This document shows, piece after piece, positions 1 to 11,802 of a stretch of 34,862 bases of DNA. Position 1 is the stretch's first letter. Each line of letters opens with the position of its first letter. Under the pieces are notes generated by a model that worked only from the letters and a program-made list of their open reading frames with translations, searched no databases and was not told where the DNA came from. The position numbers and the translations under genes were made by a program. The stretch comes from Podochytrium sp. JEL0797 (Eukaryota > Chytridiomycota > Chytridiomycetes > Chytridiales > Chytriomycetaceae), in contig JADGJG010000165.1 of NCBI GenBank assembly GCA_027596195.1, forward strand, positions 1-34,862, read 5' to 3'.

Positions 1-198
1 TCCTGGTGACGAGTGCTGAAGGGACGGATGAAGAGCGGGTTGTTCTGTCAAAAACATCACAGCCTCACATTCCAATTACTGCCACACAGAGGACGTTGAA
101 GGAGGTGGGCGGCTTGATGCTCTCGAACGTTGCGCCAAAACTCGAATTGGTGTCCATCTCCAATTGTTTTTTTGTTTTTTTGCGAACATCAAACCGAA
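1..198. other. left-edge upstream region, unassigned
   Basis: This stretch lies upstream of the inferred DIM1 start and is T-rich just before it. On the minus strand an ATG at 54-56 opens a frame that runs off the left edge (18 codons visible), so a divergent gene may begin here. Too little is visible to call it. Confidence 0.3.
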
Positions 199-1524
<1,326 letters not shown>

Positions 1525-1566
1525 CGTTCTCGCCGCGCGCACAATAAACATGCAATGAATTGATTA

Positions 1567-2930
1567 TTATTGTCCACCCAAGATTTTGGATTCTTCAAGC
1601 GCATCTTCCAAACCCCTCTCGGCCTTGGCCCGTCTCTTTTTGGCCTTTAGTTTTTCCCTCTCAACCAACTCGTCGCGATAATTTACCGTGCAAAACACCA
1701 CCGCGACCGCAATCAACAAGATAATAATCCACTCCAGCACCAACCCATGCTCCTCATGCAAATGCTTCTTCAACACGTCTGCGAGCTCATTCGCATAATC
1801 CAACTTCTTGTTGAAAATGGCAATCCGGGCCTTGACATCCAAATTCCTCGAAATATCATGGAAAGCCGATTCCATCCGCGTCGAGCTCCAACAAAAATCA
1901 GGCAAATCGAGCAACTCCGAGTGCAAATTCACGTTCCCGCGCAGCTTGAACAACACGCCAAGGTCCTTGAGGACCGCATGGCGGCCCATCGAGATGCGTT
2001 TTCCTTTCTGCAAGTGGTTCGGGAGTTGCTTGTTTTTGTCGAGGTGCGCGTCGAGTTGGTTCTCGAGGGACGCGAGTTTGGCGGATCGCGCGAGGCCAGA
2101 CGAAAATGCGAGTTTATATTGGTCGGAGGGAAGGTCGGAGCCAATGACGATGGTGTCGTTGATGATTCCGCCTTGGCTGTTGGCCGTTCCACAAAGCAGT
2201 TCAGTAAAGTCGCAAGCCCATAATATGAGGGAATACTAAACTCGTTTGAGTCCACCCTATAATCGAACCACTCGACCTCCAAATCTGAATACACTCCATC
2301 CCCGACTTTGTGCGCGATCCGCAGCAGGGCCTCAATCTGATGATCAGAAGCTCCCCACGTCACAAACACGCCGTTGGAGAAAAAGAAGCAGTCTCCCGGC
2401 ACAGAGGGGTTCAGCGCCGATTGATCGAGAGGAAGTTGGATCATGTATACATCGTCCGCAATGAAGGGCATCATTTGGAATCGAGATTCGAGAATCGGTT
2501 GGAGTTTGGAAAAGTCGTAAGATTCTGCAGTTGAGAAGGCCGTTGCGCGAAAGATCTGAGGAACCATGAGTAAATGGATGAATGGGATGGGTTGTACCTC
2601 TGATCTCCTCAGGGCTTCGCTTTGGGCCTGAATGAGAGCGTGCTGGTTGGGCACCACAGATCGCACGCCCTTCTTTTTGGACTTGGCAACCACGCTGTGG
2701 AGGTTGCGGAATTGGTTGTCGGGTACAATGGAGGTATGTGACTTTGGGATGGGAGGGGATCAGTGGGAGTCGCTTCCAACTGGGCTCACCTTGTGAGCGA
2801 GTGCTGACGTGGCAAGAAGTCGGTGGGAGATGAACTCCCGTGGCATTCGCAGAGACGATCGCAAGGGTGAAACTAGAGTGCGTGATATTGATGCACTGAT
2901 GCCGCGGCAGACGGACGCAACGGGGAGCAT
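1567..2930 (-). CDS. RMD1/RMND1-family (DUF155) mitochondrial membrane protein
   Basis: Exons on the minus strand are 2790-2930, 2598-2741, 2237-2555 and 1567-2171: 1209 nt, 402 residues. The first exon encodes an Arg/Ser-rich, acid-poor N-terminus typical of a mitochondrial presequence. It is followed by the DUF155 core: ATAFSTAESYD, GDCFFFSNGVFVTWG, a GIINDTIVIGSD-like strand, GLARSAKLASLE, LFKLRGNVNLHSELLDLPDF, and a C-terminal EWIIILLIAVAVVF membrane segment followed by a charged coiled tail. RMND1 relatives support mitochondrial translation at the inner membrane, whereas fungal Rmd1 relatives are also reported as cytosolic; the presequence favours the mitochondrial type. The 42-nt intron at 2556-2597 is a multiple of three and could be retained. 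The intron near 2172-2241 has two equally in-frame splice choices. The stop lies 42 nt from the DIM1 stop, tail to tail. Confidence 0.88.
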
Positions 2931-3041
2931 CTTGGTGTTGGTTTTTCGGAGAAAAAAACTAACTCCCCCTTTTCGAAGAGAATGGGCCTCACTTCACACT
3001 CATTTCCGCATCCTTTCCGAATAGGTTGTAAATCTTTCATA

Positions 3042-3737
3042 ATGGGACTCGCATCCGATACCAAAGTTGCGCTGCTCGACTTCGCTTTTATTCCCGTAAT
3101 CGGCTTTGGATTCTTTTGCTGGGTCACGAATAACGCTTATGTTTTCCGCGTCGTGTTGTGGATATGCATCGCATTCGTGTTCATCATAAGAAAGTACACG
3201 ACTGCCCTCACGAAGAAACTGTACGTGACCAACAAGTACGTGGTGTGGTGGAATCCCACCATTTCGTATGATTGCCCGTTCTATATTCTTGTTTGCGAGC
3301 TGGTCATTTCAGTATTCAGATGTTCTGATGTGGAAGGAAGCAATGGCACACTTCAGCAACTTGGAGAATTGTCTCCTCAAATCCTTTGCTGGCAAGGCGA
3401 ACATCTTGCGTGTGTGATCGACGCGTTCATCACCAAGATTTCGTATTTTCCGTCCGGTTGCAGCATGTTTATGCTTTATAATCCTTACCTGGGAGTTGGT
3501 GCTGTTGCTGCGATCGTCACCTGCGGACTCATTGCCATTGCGGCTCTCGCCTTGATATACGAGTTATATGTCGCATTTTATGGAAAATCCTCGAACAGTT
3601 CCCACAAACGAACGCGCCGTCCCCGTCTGTTCCAAGCGGAACTAGCATCATCCGGCCCGTTGAAACTTTTACACTATACCTCCTCTCCGATCAGCAACAG
3701 CAATACCGCCCTGCATTTTTATTTCTTCCCGAAGTAG
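3042..3737 (+). CDS. small putative multi-pass membrane protein, exon structure unresolved
   Basis: I do not recognise this family. An open frame runs from 2982 to 3737; I prefer the ATG at 3042 (MGLASDTKV). Residues about 9-50 are two hydrophobic stretches with a short turn (FAFIPVIGFGFFCWV and VVLWICIAFVFII). A second hydrophobic stretch near the end (GVGAVAAIVTCGLIAIAALALIYELY) is in the same frame. The middle looks less protein-like and contains donor-like GTACGT at 3221 and 3236 with an acceptor ending at 3319; both choices remove a multiple of three. The last ~35 codons look like 3' untranslated sequence. The gene is divergent from the RMD1-like gene (111 nt between starts). Real gene likely; exact protein uncertain. 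Confidence 0.5.
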   Translation: MGLASDTKVALLDFAFIPVIGFGFFCWVTNNAYVFRVVLWICIAFVFIIRKYTTALTKKLYVTNKYVVWWNPTISYDCPFYILVCELVISVFRCSDVEGSNGTLQQLGELSPQILCWQGEHLACVIDAFITKISYFPSGCSMFMLYNPYLGVGAVAAIVTCGLIAIAALALIYELYVAFYGKSSNSSHKRTRRPRLFQAELASSGPLKLLHYTSSPISNSNTALHFYFFPK

Positions 3738-3745
3738 GAAAGAAG

Positions 3746-3994
3746 ATGGATTCCATGGACGCGGAACGCCAAACGGTCATTGCTCTCGCGTTGAACCAAA
3801 TGTTTCAGCGACCCAAGCATCCTGCTTATTCGGAATTCAAAGTGGAATTCGAGAAGAAAAATGGGGCTGAGTTAGCGATGTTTGCTTTCGATCAAATGAG
3901 GACCAAGTACGGCCAAGAAAAGGTGAATAGGGAAGGACCTGGAGGTCGAATTGTACCTCTTGAAATTGTTAAAACGGTGGAGTCGGCACAGTGA
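3746..3994 (+). CDS. hypothetical 82-residue protein
   Basis: This is a short open frame starting MDSMDAERQTV and ending at TGA, 8 nt after the stop of the preceding frame, with an AATTAAA-type poly(A) signal about 35 nt downstream. It is soluble, charged and mostly helical in appearance (e.g. SEFKVEFEKKNGAELAMFAF). I recognise no domain. The tiny gap suggests it could be a 3' exon of the upstream membrane-protein gene or a separate compact gene. Confidence 0.45.
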   Translation: MDSMDAERQTVIALALNQMFQRPKHPAYSEFKVEFEKKNGAELAMFAFDQMRTKYGQEKVNREGPGGRIVPLEIVKTVESAQ

Positions 3995-4060
3995 GAATTG
4001 AGGGGCATTTATTGAATTTCCCCTGAGGTTAAATTAAAGCTCATGAATTCAGAAACCAAT

Positions 4061-7000
4061 TTAAATAATCGCATCAACAGATTTCGTCATATCCAGATTG
4101 AGATCCTTCAGATCCTTGGCGAATCTTTGCGGCCACCATTTCCTTAGCAGAGAGCGTCGGAAAATAGAATAAATGAAGACAACTGATCCCGAAAGAAGAG
4201 GAATCAGAAGGAACATGGGGTTCAGGCCGTTAGACGTAAGAAACACCGCTGTCACACACAATCAGTTTCATCAGATGAATTGTTACAAATGCAAGCTCTC
4301 ACCATTCATCCAGGGAGTATAAACAATTAGCATTGCGAATGTGACTCCGAAAGCAACAGCGATCGACGTGTTTGCATTGGCTACAAAAATCTTTTGAGTC
4401 GGAAGCCGCAAGTGTGTTTTGCAAGCCAGCAAATTCCACAGTTGCACAATCAAGATGGACAGGTAAAATGCGGATTGAGCTTCTTCAAGGGCTTCCAACT
4501 GGTCATCCCCGGACTGTATTGTGAAAGAGGCGATTAGGGAGTGACACCGTAGGTTACACCAAAACCCTCACAATTGCATTCCCGCTCTCCAACGAAAATG
4601 GCGGACTGTGTGGCTTAAATCCCCTTAATTTTTGAATTCGTTTTGCATCCGTTGGCGAAATTCCCCAGCCCCAATACAGAACAGCAAAGAAAGTGCCAAT
4701 GCAAATCGCAGCTTCCATCAAACCTGCCTCAAGATATGACCAGCTCAGCACTTCTGCATCAACTAGTCTCTCTCCACCTTTGATTGCCAAAATCGCCTGC
4801 CACTCCTTTTGCTGGGCCTTCCAGTAACGAATATCAGTGAGCATGGTTTTCAATTCGAGCAAATGCCTCCACCAAGTTGCTTGGAGCTGTTTAGCCGCCA
4901 TTTGAGCCTCATTCAGTCCAGAATGCATTTCTTCGTTCGAATTGCCGCGTATCAGATATTGATTGTCCTCTTCGTCATCTCCCGAGGCAAGTGCATACTT
5001 TGCACCAACGCTTTCCCTTTTCGGGCTTGATATTTGCTTCTCAGAATCCAGCATGGTTCCCACCGAAGATCTCTTCTCATTGGCATCATTAATAACATCT
5101 GCTTGCGCCTTCAATAACTCCTGCTTTGCGTTTCGCTTGTTTTTCATAAGTTGAATACTTTCGGCAGTGACAGGCTGTCTCGGACCAAGTCGTAATAATG
5201 CTTCCGCGTCTTCAGGGGGCTCCCACGCAAATGAGAGAGTAATAAAGAGCTCGAATCCGAGATCAACAACCAGAATTTGAATCGCCGTCAATGCCAGTGG
5301 AATTGGAATCACGACGTGTGCGAGGTAAGGAAATACTTCAGACATGATATGTGTCAAGAAATATTGAATGCTCTTTTTCATGTTGACAAAAATGGTCCTC
5401 CCTGTTTGATATTATTCGGTAAGTTCCTATTTTTTCCATTGGACGTTACCTTCTAAAATTCCGATCACAGTGCTTGCGAAATCATCATCCATCAAGATCA
5501 TGCCCGCTGCCTCTTTGCTCACGTCACTCCCCGTCTTATTCATGGCGATTCCTAAATCAGCGTGTCTTAAGGCCGCTGCGTCATTCACTCCGTCCCCAGT
5601 GACTCCGACAATGTGGCCAATACTCTGAGCGCGCTTCACGATCTCCAGTTTTTGCCTTGGGCTAGTTCTAGCAAAAATAACTTCCTCTTTGCTCAAAACA
5701 CGGTCCCAGTCGTCATCGGTAAAGTTTTGAAGGGTCTCTCCGTTCACAACCACGGCGTGAACTTCGGAGTCCGGAATCTTTTCAACATCTTGGCCACATT
5801 GTTTCGAGATTTCCTCGACGGTGGGAAGAGTCAAGAGGTTAATGCGTTTCGCAATTGCAGCGGCTGTGAGTGGATGATCACCAGTGACCATGACGACCTG
5901 AATTCCGGCCTGTCGAATCATTCCGATGGCTTCTCGGACGCCTGATTTCGGTGGATCTTCAAGAGAAACGAGACCAACAAACGTAAGGCCCGTCTGCAAA
6001 AATAAATCAGCAACTCGCAAGTTGTAAGAATTGGAAACATCTCACCGTTGGGAAGTTGCTCTTTTCCAAGCTGAAACGATAGTTGTCGGCAAATTTACGA
6101 CCCGGCAGCCAAAACTGAGCAAAAGCAATAACGCGTTCTCCTCGTTGAGCCATAGCCTCGTAGGTTTCTTTGAATTGCTTCTTGTGAAGCTCCGTGATCA
6201 TTTCGGCTTTTCCGTTCAAAAAGATGGTAGAACACGATGCCAATACTCTTTCAGGAGCACCTTTGACGTGAAGTGTGAGACCTCCATCGGAGTGGCCCTT
6301 TCGATGAATCGTCAAATGCGTTTTCTTATCGGACGAAAACGGAATTTCGAAGATTTTCGGATATTGCGTGAAGAGCTATCCAAGCAATTAAATACAAATT
6401 TTTCAAATGTAATAACCCATACCTTGTCCACATTTGCTAAGCAACTGGCAGCAAACTCCAGTAACCCTTTATCCGTCGCATCTCCAATGATTTTCTGCTC
6501 TGGCACTTTACCGTCGGTCGAATCAAACCGCGCCCTAGATAAATAAGATATAATGCAACTGAAATGCTGTGAATGGTCAATCAAACCTTGTGCAAGTCGC
6601 CGACATGTGCAGTATTTGGGCAACTCCACTCGCGTCCACTTTCAACGGTTTCTCATCAACGGGCACTTCTCCTTCGCCAACGTACATTGTATTCAAATTA
6701 GTCCAAACTCTCGATACCCTCATTTGATTCAGAGTGAGTGTTCCTGTCTTATCCGTTGCCAGCAATGTGATGGCCCCAAGAGTTTCAACCCCATGCAAGT
6801 CTTTAATCAACACCTTTCGTTTGGCCATTCGTTCTCCAGCAACAGCCAGTAGCATTGTCACCGTGACGGGGAGTCCCTGAGGGATCCACGCTACTAGAAT
6901 GCCAATGGCGAATTGAAAACTCGAGTTGAATTCACTGCCTCTCGCCAAGTCAATCAGAAAAAATGATAGGGCCGTGATGCTTGCGAGGAATGAAATGAGT

Positions 7001-8510
7001 TTGCAAAAGCGCTGAATTTCGTTGCTCAATGGACTGCGCTTTTTCTGCTTTTTGTCTCCCCTGCTGCCGGAATTGTTTGTCAAGCTTGCGATTTGTCCGA
7101 GAACAGTGTGGGCGCCTGTGCGAATTATAAGCGCGAAAGCATCACCTTGTAGAAACCAATGATTAGCAAAAATCTAAAATCTAAACTTCGAAATACCGTT
7201 GGAAACTACGGTTCCGCCAAATACGACATTTTTTGCCTCCAAAGCCCCGACATCTGCTGCCAAGATGCCACTTAAAACTGGACATCTTTCCACACTCTCA
7301 CTTTCTCCAGTTAAGCTCGAGTTGTCGACGCGAAACTCTCGACTTGAAACTAGTACAGCATCGGCTGGGATCTTGTCTCCCGGTTTGAGCAAAATTAAAT
7401 CTCCTGGAACAAGCTCTGCAACGTGGATCGGCTGCATCATGCTGGCTCGAATACATTTGGCTTCGTGAGGAATCATATTCTAGTTTGAATGTGTTCAACG
7501 AAGTTTGTTTTTCATCCCTCACTCACAGTGAACGACTCGACAATGTTGGAAACCTTGGTTAACTCATAAAACTCAATGAATGCGTTTACAAAAGCGACAC
7601 ACATCAGAACACTTCCGATGTAGACCTGCATTAGGAGGCGTTGGGGTGTCAACTTTGGATTAACGATAGAACAGGTACTCACATTCGAAAAATTCTCCAA
7701 GGGATCAAAAATCCAAAGCATTAGGTACGCCAATCCTCCAAATAGCAACAGCAGGTTGAAAAGGTTGGTGATGCACATAAAAAACCGGTAGGCAGCAGAT
7801 TCCCTTTTTTGCTTCGGAAGCAAGTTTTTGCCATGGTGATACAGCAGATCCCGCGCATCTGTGTGCGTTAAACCTTGTGAATCTTGAGGAGATTTGGTAT
7901 TCACGCTTGTTTTAAAACGTTCAATCAAGTCATCGATGGAAAGGCGGTGTTCGTCCTTTTTGGAAATCATCAGAAATTACAGTGAAAGGCGCGCACTTAC
8001 GATTTTGATGCTTGCATCTTTGAGAGGACCCAAATCTTTCACGTCTTGGGAGTTACCCTTGGTCAGAATCTCTCCGAGCTGGTGAATCTGATCGTTGATG
8101 GGTGAGGCTGCACTGTCACGAGGCAAACTTGATACCAACGACGAAGTGGCGCGTGATCTTCCTGGATGATTATGGGCGGACAGGTTATTTTTCAAGCCAC
8201 CCGTCTCTTCGTTTCCTGAGGATTCTTTTACTGTTGAAGACATCAACGCCGATGAAGCACGCTTCAGCAGCGGTGCTGGTTTCCCCATATATTGCACAAA
8301 AGCGCGCTTATTTACTCCAACTACTGGTTCATCTTTGGTCAATGGTGACGTGGTTGCATTGTTTTCAAGATCGCCAAGGAGTGAGTGTTCCGAGTGTGAA
8401 AGGATTTTGGATTTGGACGACGTGAGTTTGTGCTGTGACGAGTTTGGCGACTCGGCTAAGGAATCGTACGACGCGTTCTTTCGTGGGAGTGTACGTTCTT
8501 TTGGAGGCAT
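4061..8510 (-). CDS. P-type ATPase, Na,K-ATPase-like (type IIC-like) cation pump with extensions
   Basis: Eleven exons on the minus strand: 8001-8510, 7683-7955, 7527-7625, 7197-7479, 6587-7145, 6423-6534, 6046-6375, 5450-5993, 4560-5401, 4303-4513 and 4061-4248. They total 3951 nt, 1316 residues, against about 1020 for animal alpha subunits. Landmarks in order are DEHRLSIDDL (N-terminal IIC signature), VDNSSLTGESE (actuator), IPQGLP (M4), the phosphorylation motif DKTGTLT at about residue 521, KGAPERVL (nucleotide domain), VMVTGDHP, VTGDGVNDAAAL, M5-M6 with DLGFELF, and the M7-M10 segments. Extra length comes from a Ser-rich ~170-residue N-terminal extension and a ~120-residue charged insert between M6 and M7. 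The M4 glutamate typical of Na,K-ATPase/SERCA is Gln. It probably moves alkali cations across the plasma membrane; the ion cannot be read from sequence, and a fungal ACU-like uptake ATPase is an alternative. The start at 8510 (MPPKERTL) is chosen over an in-frame codon at 8609, which lies in CA-repeat-derived sequence. Confidence 0.93.
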
Positions 8511-8589
8511 GGGGCTCGTCGCGTTTGAAAATCCGATGGGAGTTTGGAAATCTTTGAATTTCTCGACAAGTTCGCACTCGACTACCCAC

Positions 8590-8612
8590 CCACACACACG
8601 CTGACACACACA
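8590..8612. repeat. interrupted CA dinucleotide repeat in a divergent promoter
   Basis: A short run of CA units, interrupted by GCTGA, lies in the 249-nt interval between the ATPase start (minus) and the ferritin-like gene start (plus). This interval must hold both promoters. I see no clear TATA box. Confidence 0.7.
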
Positions 8613-8759
8613 CTTCTTTTTCTACCTCATTTCCAAATGAAGTGTGGGAGTCAACCGGATTGCTTTCAAAATGAAGGGAAAATGGAATTTTCAAAATGAG
8701 AACACCAAAAGGGAAAACACACATACTCATTTCCTCGTCATCGAAAACATCACAGAATC

Positions 8760-10081
8760 ATGCACACCATCCGCGCACTCTCAATTCTCGCGGCCATTGC
8801 AGCGTCCGTTTCAGCACAGGCCGCAACCGGACGTGAGTTCCAATCCCCCATTCTTCTCAATCAAACTTAATGGTTGTCGCAGCCGCTCCTGCGGACTTGA
8901 CGGTTCTCAACTTTGCGCTCACGCTGGAACACCTCGAATCAACGTACTACCAGTAAGCACGAATACTCATTTTCGTGGATTTTCTGCATCTCATCTTACT
9001 CCTCTAATCAGGCAAGGTCTCGCAAAGTTTGGAACTGCTGCGTTCGCGTCGATGGGAATTCCAGCCGCCGCGGCGAACCAATTCAACGTCATTGCGGCGG
9101 ACGAAGCAATTCACGTCAACGCACTGATCGCTACCATCAACGCCAATGGCCGTACCGGCCTGCCAGTACAATTTTGATGTCGCCTTGAGCACTGTCCAAA
9201 ATTTTGTGACTTTTGCTTCTATTCTCGAGCGTACCGGAGTTCAGGCCTACGATGGTGGACTGTGAGTTTGTTGAATTTGGTCTTCTCTTTTCCGCGAAGC
9301 GACGGCGAATTAACTCGAATTCTAACTCGAATTCACAAAAACCAGCCACCTCATTCAAGCCAACGATGTCAAAAACGCGGCTGCTGCCATCGCCACTATT
9401 GAGGGGCGCCACTCTTCTTTCCTCAACATTCTGACGGGTCTTGGTCCAGCTCCGGGGCCTTTTGAAACTGCTCTGGGAATCCGCCCGGTCATCTCCATTG
9501 CTGCAGGGCTCATCAAGTCTTGCCCATACGCGCTTCCTGCTATCCCCTTCCCAGCTCTGACTACCGCTGGATTTGGAGTCACCCCGCAATCAGCTGTGCA
9601 AGTTATGACTTTCGTTCCGCTCAACATGGCCGCGAACCTGAACACCCAAGGTTTGCAATGCAACTGGGCGTTCGGCATTCAACAAGCACGAACGCCAATT
9701 GTCGCGGCCCAGATGACTGGTGGTGGAGGGGTGGTTCCAGCGTGTCAGGTTCCTGCGGCGATTCAACAAGCCCAGTTTGGACAAGTTGTGCTTTTCGTTG
9801 TTGATCAAAATCGCGATGTCACCTTGGACGATGACAAGAACGTTGTCGCTGGTCCAGCAACCGTTCACATTGTGAATGTCAACTCAAACAACATGGGAAT
9901 GATGGGGCTTGCGAGACGAGGGATTGTGAACAGATCGGCCCGTCAAGTGATTGTCATCAAGGACGGCGATGCGAGTGTCAATGTCAACATGAACGGTCCA
10001 AACACGCTTGTGCAGTCCAACGCATCGATCGTTTCAGTTGGAATCATCGCTGTCATTGCTTTCTGGTCCTTGTTGTTGTGA
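8760..10081 (+). pseudogene. secreted ferritin-like domain protein (Rds1-like), frame broken once
   Basis: Exons are 8760-8832, 8883-8952, 9012-9261 and 9346-10081 (introns 50, 59 and 84 nt). A signal peptide (MHTIRALSILAAIAASVSAQ) leads into a ferritin-like four-helix region with paired metal-ligand-like motifs: LEHLES, DEAIH, LERTG and EGRH, two of them ExxH. A ~240-residue Gly/Val/Asn-rich C-terminal part follows, ending in a hydrophobic tail (SVGIIAVIAFWSLLL) that looks like a GPI-attachment signal. Fungal Rds1-type proteins are stress- or sexual-stage-associated and extracellular or wall-bound; their enzymatic role is unclear. The summed exons are one base too long: the conserved reading leaves frame at TTTT 9172-9175, where one fewer T would restore homology on both sides. 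This may be a sequencing error in a homopolymer or a real lesion. Typed as pseudogene only because the frame as given is broken. Confidence 0.75.
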
Positions 10082-10583
10082 TGGGATCTCTGTTTGCGTT
10101 TATCGTTTTAATTTTAACCCCATCCTACTAGCTGGCCTAAGGAAGTGGAATATGAAATATAATTAATGAATGTAATGAATTTGTATGAATATTCTTCAAC
10201 AATTTATTTTTGATAAAGCAAAAACATTTGTTCTGTTAGTTCGGGGCCAAGAATTAGAGATTTTGACGGCCCGCCAACTGGTCGTATACCTTTGGGATGA
10301 AGAAAGAGTGAAATGACCAATATTTGTCCTGTGAATTTCCATAAAAAAACGAATTAGTGATGCGACCCGCCCGCCACAACATTATAAATCGGGAGGATTA
10401 CTCACCCACGATTTCCCTTAGCTGGACCATCCTGCTGAGAAACACAGGTTTTCCAGCTCCCGGAATGACTCCAAATTTCTCGGTCAGAATTTGTTTTCAA
10501 AATTTCAAGCCCCCGCCCAGGAGGAGAAAAATACATAAGCGCGACGTTTTCGTTTTAGTTTAATCCATAATCTCAATCAAATT
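10082..10583. other. intergenic, promoter of HB1
   Basis: About 500 nt between the ferritin-like gene and HB1. The first 100 nt are AT-rich and probably hold the ferritin gene's 3' end. An ATACATAAG stretch just 5' of HB1 may be its TATA-like element. A 68-codon open frame at 10357-10563 shows no protein-like features. I see nothing else. Confidence 0.5.
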
Positions 10584-11237
10584 ATGTGCACCCCTTCAGA
10601 AGATTTCGACATGGCCTACTTTAACGAAGTCACCGCCTTGATCAACGCATGCCAAGACCAGACACAAGTCGCGTTCTTGACCATTCCCCACCGCCATTGT
10701 TCTGAACCTATCCTCTCGCAATTCTCCAGTTCCAGCATCCACCCGCTCTTGAGGACGTCTCCTTCGGAATTCCACATCATGTTCCCGTGTTTGTGCGAGG
10801 TCTCTCCGATGGATTCTCAAGTCTACGGGGTCAAGCCATCCGACATTTTCCAAGTCGCAACACCCCAGTCATCACCAACAACATCCCCATGCTACCAATC
10901 CGAGGATTCAGAAGAGCCGCAAGCTCAAACACCCGAACTCACTCCCGTGTTGACCGCACGCCCTGCCCCTCGTAGCGTTCAATCTCCTACAAACTCTTAC
11001 TCCCGGCCAGCAGTTCCCCGGCGCAGAAAGTCCATGGGTGCAATCAAGCACCGTCATTCTTTGACAAAGGACGACCGCGACTTTCTCATGGCGCTCTTTA
11101 CCGAAAACAACACCCCACAATCCGACGTGTTAAGAGATGCTGCGGAGCATGTTGGAATCACATTCCGCCATTGTCAGTACTGGTTCCAGAATCGGAGAGC
11201 GTCGGCCAGGAAGCTGGCGCAAGCGCAAGCCGAGTGA
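10584..11237 (+). CDS. homeodomain transcription factor HB1 (single exon)
   Basis: 217 residues with no intron. The homeodomain occupies about residues 153-212: Arg5, Leu8, Leu16, Phe20, Asn23, Pro26, Ile40, Tyr47 and WFQNRR at 48-53, so a typical 60-residue (non-TALE) domain with Gln50 and an unusual Tyr47. The N-terminal ~150 residues are Ser/Pro/Thr-rich and contain the array's shared HPLLR motif at 53-58 (HPLLRT). There is no clear FLDLFL-type motif. It presumably binds DNA as a nuclear transcription factor; targets are unknown. It is the first gene of the nine-gene array, and AATAAA-type signals follow the stop within about 40 nt. Confidence 0.93.
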   Translation: MCTPSEDFDMAYFNEVTALINACQDQTQVAFLTIPHRHCSEPILSQFSSSSIHPLLRTSPSEFHIMFPCLCEVSPMDSQVYGVKPSDIFQVATPQSSPTTSPCYQSEDSEEPQAQTPELTPVLTARPAPRSVQSPTNSYSRPAVPRRRKSMGAIKHRHSLTKDDRDFLMALFTENNTPQSDVLRDAAEHVGITFRHCQYWFQNRRASARKLAQAQAE

Positions 11238-11737
11238 TTCATTTCTTTAAGCATCATTTTTGTAGAAACAATAAATAAACTTGCATCATTCCTGATCTAG
11301 CGAATATAAGTGATATTCGAATCTTCAATGACTGCCTTGCAAAGAATGAGTCGCCTTGGCACGGGGGGTCCACGAATTGCTTTGTGCACTCACAATTATT
11401 AATCCGCGTCGACTTCTCCCTTTCGCCAAGGATATAAACGAACAGATCTCCAAATGACGCCATGGCCGCACGAAATTCGATAATTCTGCGTCACGCGAGG
11501 ACGTCCCAGGCAAGCCCCATTTTGCCGGGGAATGAAATTTTTCACCTGGGCGCCAATAACTCTGGCACGGCACTTGAGCATTCCGACCTTCTAAGAGTGT
11601 ATACTACCGTACAACCGACTTCCGTCTGGACTCTCAAGTCTGATGCAAGCTGTTGGAGCGCTGCAATTGCATATTTGTAAGTGTGGTAAACCATTTTGAA
11701 CTTTAAATATGATCGAAAACCCTGGATTTTCCCCAGG

Positions 11738-11754
11738 CGACTCACTTTGAGTCG
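11738..11754. promoter_or_regulatory. perfect inverted repeat upstream of HB2 (candidate bZIP-like operator)
   Basis: CGACTCA, spacer CTT, TGAGTCG: exact 7-nt arms, 117 nt upstream of the HB2 ATG. A TGACTCA (the Gcn4/AP-1 consensus) follows at 11790-11796, just before the TATA box. The arms resemble bZIP half-sites; binding is an inference. Confidence 0.45.
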
Positions 11755-11802
11755 GACAAAGGCGAAAAGTGGTGGCGGAGACTTGGTCTTGACTCACAAT
11801 TT

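Noticed and set aside
9115..9166. 52-nt GTCAAC...CCAG segment as an intron in the ferritin-like gene
   Set aside because: It would restore frame but has a poor donor and would delete conserved sequence after DEAIH; the T-run indel explains the data better.
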